A stretch of DNA of 64,000 nt from Mallotus nudiflorus (lineage: Eukaryota; Streptophyta; Magnoliopsida; Malpighiales; Euphorbiaceae). The stretch spans positions 62,001 to 126,000 of the forward strand of contig CANTUR010000919.1 of assembly GCA_947683625.1 (NCBI GenBank), in the 5' to 3' direction. Both the position numbers and the translations under genes were made by a program. Under the pieces are notes generated by a model. That model was not told the DNA's origin and did no database searches. It was given only the letters and a program-made list of their open reading frames with translations. How positions within the stretch are numbered: position 1 is the first letter of the stretch; every line of letters begins with the position of its first letter. Of this stretch, positions 58,182 to 64,000 are shown piece by piece.

Positions 58182-59089
58182 ACTTTAATTAAATTAGGGT
58201 TTTTAGAATAGATTTAATTGATTGTTTGATCCTTTATTTGATTGTTTTGATATTTGTTTCTTATTATTTTTTTTGGCTTATTTGTTTATGTGTTTTAGGC
58301 CCTACGCTCATGTTAGACTTTAACGCATTTAAATAAATTTAGGTTTTTTTTATGTTTAATTAATAAAAATGCATCTTTAGGCCCATAATTAATTAGACTT
58401 AAGGTAGAGATAACTTAGGCCCATTTAGCTAATTTAGACATAGGCCCACCTAATTTAATTAATTTAGACTTAGCCCATTTAATTAAGCCTTTTTCATAAT
58501 TTGTAGATTTAAGATCACGTTAGAAATAAAATATGTAGAACTAGGCTCAATGATTTAAGTGCTTCATAATTTATAGATTTAGGCTCATTTTAGAATTAAA
58601 ATAAATAGACTTAGGTTCACTTAATTTAAATTGAATAGGAATTAGGCCCATTAGTATTTAGGCTCATTTGCAAACTAAAACATGTAGATTTAGGTCATTT
58701 AATTAAAATCAATGTAGATTAGACTAACTTAGAGATTGTGATTTATATGAATGCATTGCTTTTGTGTATTTTTCATGACTAGTTTTCCTAGAGTTAATTG
58801 TTTAAATAAGAGTTTATATGAAATTGCATGTAAATAGAGGTAATATATAAATTCATAAAGTAATTCTAAATGAACCCAAAACTGAAAGAAGTTGGTATTC
58901 CGTATCCAAAATATCCTAGTTGTGGTGCTAACCATTTTTTGATTTGTCCCAGTTATTACCCTAGGTGGCAACTCCTTATCTCCACGTCATGTCTTTATGG
59001 CAGTGGTTAGTGTGTTCTCTAGAGAATTGAGCTTAAATAATGTTGTAGTTGCTAAAATCTTAGGTGCATGCTAAACCCCACCATCTATA
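58182..59089 (+). mobile_element. LTR shared by A (3') and C (5'), right part
   Basis: Continues ACTTTAATTAAATTAGGGTT after the GAGTC copy and ends CCATCTATA at 59089 (TACA changed to TATA), followed at once by a PBS. Matches 8600-9519 of the A 5' LTR. Confidence 0.9.
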
Positions 59090-59090
59090 A

Positions 59091-59109
59091 TGGCAACTCC
59101 ACTAGGGAT
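59091..59109 (+). other. Primer binding site of element C
   Basis: TGGCAACTCCACTAGGGAT, one change from the class sequence, directly after the LTR. Confidence 0.85.
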
Positions 59110-59711
59110 AAGAGATACTGATTCTACTTATGTTCTTTAGAATTATTTTATTAATTATTATTTTATTCTTACATTTATTCTGCATGTCCTTATTAACCGA
59201 TGGCATTGGTTTATGGTTCCATGATTCCACTAGCTTCATGGGATTATAAATTGGCTAACCATCACTCTTAGCCTTAACTCAGTTCAAGAGAGATTATCGG
59301 GCTCATCTAACCAGAGTCTATAACCTAAGTCCTAAAAGAGGGTAGTCTTCTCTTGAGTTTGCAAAGGATGTCGGGCCCCTCTGACCTTGGCCTATAACTT
59401 AAGTCTTAAAGGAGGGCATCTTGCTAAGGGAACCTTAACCTTTTTCACTTAAATCAACTCATGTAGTGGCCTAGTAACTTCCCCTAGGATTATGCAAGTT
59501 GCTTGTGAATGTTGCCATAGGTATTTCTATTTATAAAAGCCCAAGCCCATACTTTAGAAGCCCATTTGGGCTAATAAAGATTGGACTGATCTTTTATTCC
59601 TAGAAATATTGTTTTTATGCTTTTATTGCTTTGAGAGATTTGGCATTCATGTCAGTTCTTGATATCCCTTATTGATATTAAGGATAAGATAAAAAATCCT
59701 AAGAAGAGAGA
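59110..59711 (+). other. Untranslated leader of element C
   Basis: No gene. Leader blocks as in A; hairpin AGCCCATTTGGGCT at 59559-59572. Ends at the deletion junction AGAGATA/AGGACTGGG. Confidence 0.75.
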
Positions 59712-60180
59712 TAAGGACTGGGAAAGAATGAGCAAGGAAGCCCAAAGCTCCCAGATTTCAAAGGCCAAAATGATACCAAAGGATTAGGCTATACAAGAGT
59801 TGGGCTTGGAAGTAAAGGAACTAGAAGAAGGTTTTTTGACAAGAACAACTTCTTAAAGAATGTGGGACCGCTAAAGGATAGCTTTATCAAAGAAAGAAAA
59901 AAGAACCTCTACCTAGGTAAAAAAGAGCCTGTCCAAGTAGCTGGTGTGAATATTCTTGGGTTTAAAATCTTTAAAATTAGATAATTGAGAGTTTAGTACA
60001 AGATAACAAAGTCAAGGTGATGAAGAAAGTTGTTGATAAGATGGGGACTAAGGCCATTGAAGAGCTACTTCATCTGCCACTTAACCAAGAAACACCACAA
60101 GATTTAACTAACATTATTAATAATAGTTTTGTGATGTTTTTAATGAAGAAACTAATGTAATAACATTTGGTCTATTTGAG
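59712..60180 (+). pseudogene. Protease-RT linker of element C, N-terminally truncated
   Basis: Starts inside the G-patch-like segment ('QGLGKNEQGSP' in A terms; here AGGACTGGGAAAGAATGAG) and continues with 'KGLGYTRVGLGSKGTRRRFF' and 'DKMGTKAIEELLHLPLNQE'. No start codon belongs to it because gag and protease are deleted upstream. Confidence 0.65.
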
Positions 60181-60201
60181 GACAAAAACTCTATTTTTTC
60201 T

Positions 60202-61190
60202 ATGATCAATGATATGAACTTTGGTTTTGCTTACTTGTGTGATGTTGATTCTAATGGTCTTGTGCATTTTAATAAAGATTGTTCATGCATGTTTGAAATT
60301 AATTCTATTCATTTAGATTCATTAAATATGGGCAAAAATGAACAACCAAAGCACATTTCTATATCACATGATTTAACTCCTGAAGAGAGAGAAAAATTAA
60401 AGAGAATATTAATAAAAAGAAAGGTAGTGCTTGCTTGGTCCTATAACGACATGCTAGGCGATAGAGAAATTATAGAGCATTGCATTCCGATATATCTAGA
60501 GGCTAAACCTATTGAGCAAAAACTTTGTAGGTTAAGGCTAGAGTGGGTAGAAAAGATATGGGAAGAAATTGCTAAGCAAATCCAAGTCAGTTTTCTAAAA
60601 GTGGTAGAATATCCTCAATGGTTGGCAAACATAGTACTAGTTCCTAAAAAAATGAAAATTTTTGAATGTGTATAGATTTTAGAGATCTAAATAAAGCATG
60701 CTCGAAGGATGACTTTCCTTTACCCTATATTGATGTGATTATTAATAGCACAACATCTAGTGCAATGCAATCTTTTATGGATGGGTTCTTAAGTTATAAT
60801 AAGATAATAATGGTAGTCATGGACAAGATCAAGACTGCTTTTATCACAGAATGGGGGACATATTGCTACAAAGTGATGCCATTCACATTGAAGAATGCAG
60901 GGGCAACCTATCAAAGAGCAGCAACTGCTCTATTCCATGATATGATGCACAAAGAAGTGGAAGTGTACGTCGATGATATGATGGTTAAGTCAGAAACAAG
61001 GGAAGGATGTTTTGAGGCTTTAGATAATTTTTTGGCAAGAATAGAAAGATACAATCTAAGGCTTAATCCGAAGAAATTAAAGTCAGCAACATGGGAATTA
61101 AAGTCGATCCAAATAAGATAAAAGCCATTCAGGAGATGCCAGTGCAAAGAATAGAGAAGGAAGTATGAGGATTTATTGGAAATCTATAGT
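60202..61190 (+). pseudogene. Reverse transcriptase of element C (near complete, one frameshift)
   Basis: First piece 60202-60675: pre-RT segment, 'DLTPEEREKLKRILIKRKVV', 'LEAKPIEQKLCRLRLEWVEK' and 'VVEYPQWLANIVLVPKK'. A frameshift at about 60655 leads to 60666-61121: 'CIDFRDLNKACSKDDFPLP', 'KTAFITEWGTYCYKVMPF', 'LKNAGATYQRAATALFHDMM' and the catalytic 'YVDD' (about 60966-60977). These are the ordered RT motifs of Ty3/gypsy. A small loss at about 61080 removes part of the connection (the 'GVTSRKLLGH' block of A). Confidence 0.9.
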
Positions 61191-61199
61191 ACATTAGCA

Positions 61200-61748
61200 G
61201 GTTTATTATGAAACTCACCATGGTTTGTGATCCAATTCTCAAGCCTCTTAAGGAAGAATCAGCCAGTGGAATGGAATGAAGAATGTCAGAAAGCCTTCAA
61301 TAAGATTAAAGAATACCTTACTAATCTGCTTGTGTTAAGACCACCAAGACAAGTTAAACCCTTAATCTTATATTTGGCTTTAGAGGAAAAGGCAATGGGG
61401 GCAATGCTAGCACAAGAAGGACTAGAAACGATAAAGTATGCAGTATACTATCTTAGAAAAAAGTTCCTACCATATGAAGAGAAATATGATCTTGTGGAGA
61501 AGACATGTTTAATTATGATATGGGCTACAAAGAAGTTAAGGCAGTATTTCCAGTGTTACGAGGTACAAGTTATTTTAAAGATAGATCCTTTAAAGTACCT
61601 GTTTCAAGCACCAACTTTAATTGGAAAGATGTCTCGATGTTTGGTACTTCTGATTGAGTTTGATATTGAGTACGTCACTACCAAGGTCATCAAAAGAAGA
61701 GCAGTAGTAGAATTCCTGGCACAAAATGCAGTCAAAATAAATGAATAG
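61200..61748 (+). pseudogene. First RNase H of element C
   Basis: Open to 61748: 'PVEWNEECQKAFNKIKEYL', 'RPPRQVKPLILYLALEEKAM', 'YYLRKKFLPYEEKYDLVEK' and 'LIMIWATKKLRQYF', then connection 'LIEFDIEYVTTKVIKRRAV'. The longest uninterrupted RNase H of the window; ends at a TAG at 61746. Confidence 0.88.
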
Positions 61749-61789
61749 TGGAATTTAGAGTTTTCATATAAGAACTTAGCAGTAATAGA

Positions 61790-62165
61790 AAGACACGAAT
61801 TGAAGCTTTATTTTGATAGGGCTGGGAATAATAGAGGAGTAAGGCTAAGAGTAATTCTTGTCATACTAAAAGGAGAAACCATCCCAATCACTAAGAAATT
61901 AGACTTTAAAGTTACAAACAACATGGCCGATTATAAGGCATGCAACTATGGGGTAGAAGCAAAACTAGTAGTTAGCGCTAAAGACCTGATAGTTTATGGA
62001 GATTCCTTATTAGTCATTAGTCAGGCTAATGAGGAGTGGGAAGTGAAAGAAGAGAGGTTAAAACCTTACATCTACTATTTGAAGAAGTTAATAAGGAATT
62101 TTACTAAATGTCTCTTCATGCATTTACCAATAGACGAGAATCAAATGGCAGATGCCTCGACAATG
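61790..62165 (+). pseudogene. Second, archaeal-type RNase H of element C (uninterrupted)
   Basis: 'LKLYFDRAGNNRGVRLRVIL', 'VTNNMADYKACNYGVEAKL' (usual Glu of AEYEA changed to Asp/Lys), 'DLIVYGDSLLVISQANEEWE' and the end 'HLPIDENQMADASTMLSSMW'. It shows the continuous site where solo LTR E entered in A (AATGC at 62162-62166). Same open frame runs to 62309. Confidence 0.87.
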
Positions 62166-63520
62166 CTTTCTTCAATGTGGGATAAACTGACGGGGTCGAT
62201 GATGAAGCCTTTGGTAATAATGAAAATGAAAGCTCCATATTATGGTGAAGAACTAGTTATGAGCATTCAGATAAGGCTAGAAGAAAAGCTATGGTTTTAT
62301 GACATTTAGAGATTCATCAAGGAAAGGAACTAGATGAAATGACTTCAAAAGAAAAATATGCTCTTCGTGTTCTTGCATGCCATTATGCAAGTCATGACGG
62401 GGTATTATACAGAAGAATGTCAAATGAAATATAGAAGAGATGTCTCAAGAAGAATGAAGCAGAATATATGATGAGAGAGTTTCATGTAAAGGTTTATAGA
62501 TCTCATATGAATGGGATGATTCTGGTGAAGAAAATAATTCAACAAGGGTACTATCGGATGAGCATGATAAGAGATTGTATCTAGACAGTGAGATAATGTC
62601 AGATATATAGGAACCTTTAACCATCTTCCCCTTACAGTGCTAAACAGTTTAACATCTCCATGGCCCTTTGCAATATGGGAGATAGATATAATAGGGGAGA
62701 TAAGACTAATTACCTCAAATAGGCATAAATATATAGTGGTGGCAATTGACTATTTCTCTAAATGGATAGAAGTATAATCCTTTAGTACCTTAAAGGCTAG
62801 ACAAATGGCAAGATTCATTGAGGAGAATCTCATTTGCAAATATGGGATCCCACATCATGTTATGATAGATAATGGTGTTCAGTTTCAAGTAGAGACATCT
62901 AAGTTATTGTAGAGATACATGATTGAGCATCATAAATCCTCACATTATCAACCTCAGGCTAATGGAGCATTAAAGCAGCTAATAAGAATATAAAGTGAAT
63001 CCTCTCTAAAATAGTGAAAATGCATAAAGATTGGTCTGAGTAGCTTCCTTTTGCCTTGTGGGGATATAGAACTACAACACGCACTGCTACAAGACAAACA
63101 CCATTCTCATTAGTATACGATTATGAAGCAGTTTGCCTATAGAGACAGAAATCAAATCTTTGAGGGTTGTTATGGAAGTAAAAATCCTTAAGAGTGAATG
63201 GATGCAAAAAAGATATGAACAACTCATATCTCTAGATGAGAAAAGGATGGATGCTTTATTTCACACTCAAATTTATCAGAGAAGAATAGTGAGAGCCTTT
63301 AACAATAAAGTCAAACCTGGAAAGATAAGGCTGGGGATATGGTGCTAAAGTAGTTAAGGGCAATGGTGTTTGATCCAAGAGGAAAAATCATACCAAATTG
63401 GGAAGGACTGTATTTAGTCAAGATGATTCTACCAAAGGGAGCTGTAAATATATCAGATCAGAATGAGTTTACTGAGCCAATCAACTTGGATCGCCTCAAG
63501 AAATACTACCTTTAAAAAAA
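62166..63520 (+). pseudogene. Integrase of element C (broken)
   Basis: Zinc-binding region about 62345-62600 ('CHYASHDGVLYRRMSNEI', 'FHVKVYRSHMNGMILVKK'). Core: 'PFAIWEIDIIGEIR' (first Asp kept, about 62686), 'VVAIDYFSKWIEV', 'HHVMIDNGVQF' (second Asp kept). A deletion in 'CAGGCTAATGGAGCATTAAA' shifts the frame just before the catalytic Glu. The C-terminal piece is open at 63133-63348 ('LRVVMEVKILKSEWMQKRYE') and continues to 'KFIPNWEGLYLVK'-like sequence. Stops elsewhere. Confidence 0.88.
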
Positions 63521-63524
63521 AGAG

Positions 63525-63690
63525 GGTCCATTGGCTAGAAAACCTGAAAAGGCTAGTTAGGCAAAAATTAGGACATTCCTATTGTTCAAAAATCCTGAAA
63601 AGGGCTAGTCAGGCAAAATTTAGGGAAATAAAAGTAAGAAAATTATTTAGTTAGAAAATCTGAAAGGACTAACTGATAACAGGACTTATG
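63525..63690 (+). repeat. Post-integrase small hairpin repeats of C
   Basis: Three to four copies of 'GGCTAGAAAACCTGAAAAGGCTAGTTAGGCA', the same inverted-repeat unit as in A and B. The short frame 63463-63654 covers it and is not a gene. Confidence 0.65.
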
Positions 63691-63849
63691 TCATGTGATG
63701 TAATAAATGTACTCATTTTGGCCCTAATCAATGAATCAAATTGAAATGGAATTTTGTTGGATATTACATATTCTATCTTTATTATAAAGCATAAAGACTT
63801 AAAGAAAAAACAAAACATGAGAAGTCTAAAAACCATACTTATGAGATCA

Positions 63850-64000
63850 CTATTTTTGTCTTTATTTCTTCTTTTGTGACTCATCTAGTAATACTTGGGT
63901 CCTTTTATACTTAGCAAATCCTGGTGGTTCTGTAGCTTGCATGGTAACTCAGGCTTTGTAGTTATCATCAGTAGTCATATCAGCATCTAAGTGCATGTTC
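63850..64000 (-). pseudogene. Antisense gene of element C, C-terminal end
   Basis: Minus strand reads 'MHLDADMTTDDNYKA', 'VTMQATEPPGFAKYKRTQVL', as at 19010-18860 in A, with a stop at TAA about 63866 or TAG 63852-63850. It continues past the window. Confidence 0.7.

Larger units (their letters stand above)
7379..59089 (+). mobile_element. Element A: decayed Tat/Ogre-type Ty3/gypsy retrotransposon, interrupted by E, B and D
   Basis: Own sequence is 7379-14966, 17154-19430, 39715-46207 and 58182-59089. It has two LTRs of matching family and length (2141 bp and 1223+908 bp), a PBS, gag, protease, RT, two RNase H domains, integrase, an antisense gene and a polypurine tract, in the order known for the Tat clade. 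Stops, frameshifts and an RT deletion make it inactive. Its 3' LTR is also the 5' LTR of element C. Confidence 0.85.
59090..64000 (+). mobile_element. Element C: Tat-type internal region following the shared LTR, continues past the window
   Basis: PBS 59091, leader to 59706, then a deletion of about 2.85 kb (relative to A 10128-12983) removing gag and protease, then linker, RT, RNase H, second RNase H, integrase and the tail of an antisense gene. It has the only RT of the window with all main blocks present. Confidence 0.87.

Noticed and set aside
1..64000. tRNA, rRNA or host protein genes
   Set aside because: None recognised on either strand; the only tRNA-like sequences are the short PBS and PBS-like blocks.

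Overview
The window is plant nuclear DNA with no recognisable host gene. It is a strongly AT-rich block of nested LTR retrotransposons sitting in a long-monomer satellite. Evidence for a plant: Ty3/gypsy elements of the Tat/Ogre type (about 2.1-2.2 kb LTRs, tRNA-primed PBS of the TGGCGACTCC class, gag-protease-RT-RNase H followed by a second archaeal-type RNase H, then integrase) and antisense genes with plant mobile domain (PMD) and DUF7745-like sequence. The species cannot be told from what is visible, but a eudicot is likely.

Layout. 1-1304: the 5' end of a long LTR on the minus strand (family F), cut by the window edge. 1305-7378: satellite array with monomers of about 1.16 kb and shortened monomers of about 0.6 kb. 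7379-59089: element A (+), with 5' LTR 7379-9519, decayed gag-pol, and an antisense gene. Solo LTR E (14967-17153) interrupts its second RNase H/integrase region. All of element B (minus strand, 19431-39714) sits in an intron of its antisense gene. Its 3' LTR (44985-46207 plus 58182-59089) is split by element D (46208-58176, 5-bp duplications GAGTC). That LTR is directly followed by another PBS, leader and pol (element C, 59090 to beyond the window), so A and C form an LTR-internal-LTR-internal tandem. B's 3' LTR (19431-25208) is itself split by a 3.2 kb solo LTR of family F (20743-23987). The order of insertion is therefore satellite, then A/C, then E, B and D, then F inside B.

How the parts work together. 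Each large element has the same plan: LTR, PBS, leader with a conserved hairpin, sense gag-pol, a run of small hairpin repeats, a convergent intron-containing antisense gene (PMD then DUF7745-like), an element-specific tandem array upstream of that antisense gene, a polypurine tract (AAAGGGGGCAAC) and the 3' LTR. All copies are broken: A has lost the first part of RT and carries Asn for the first integrase Asp, C has lost gag and protease, D has lost all of RT-RNase H-integrase, and B has many stops and a Glu for the second integrase Asp.

The most notable signals are two unrelated tandem arrays (43622-44805 in A and about 25368-25733 in B) at the same place in their elements. Both are built of small inverted repeats whose arms change together while the loop stays the same. 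Similar covarying palindromes recur in B's LTR U3. With the antisense spliced gene next to them, these look like a regulatory or structural module of the antisense unit.
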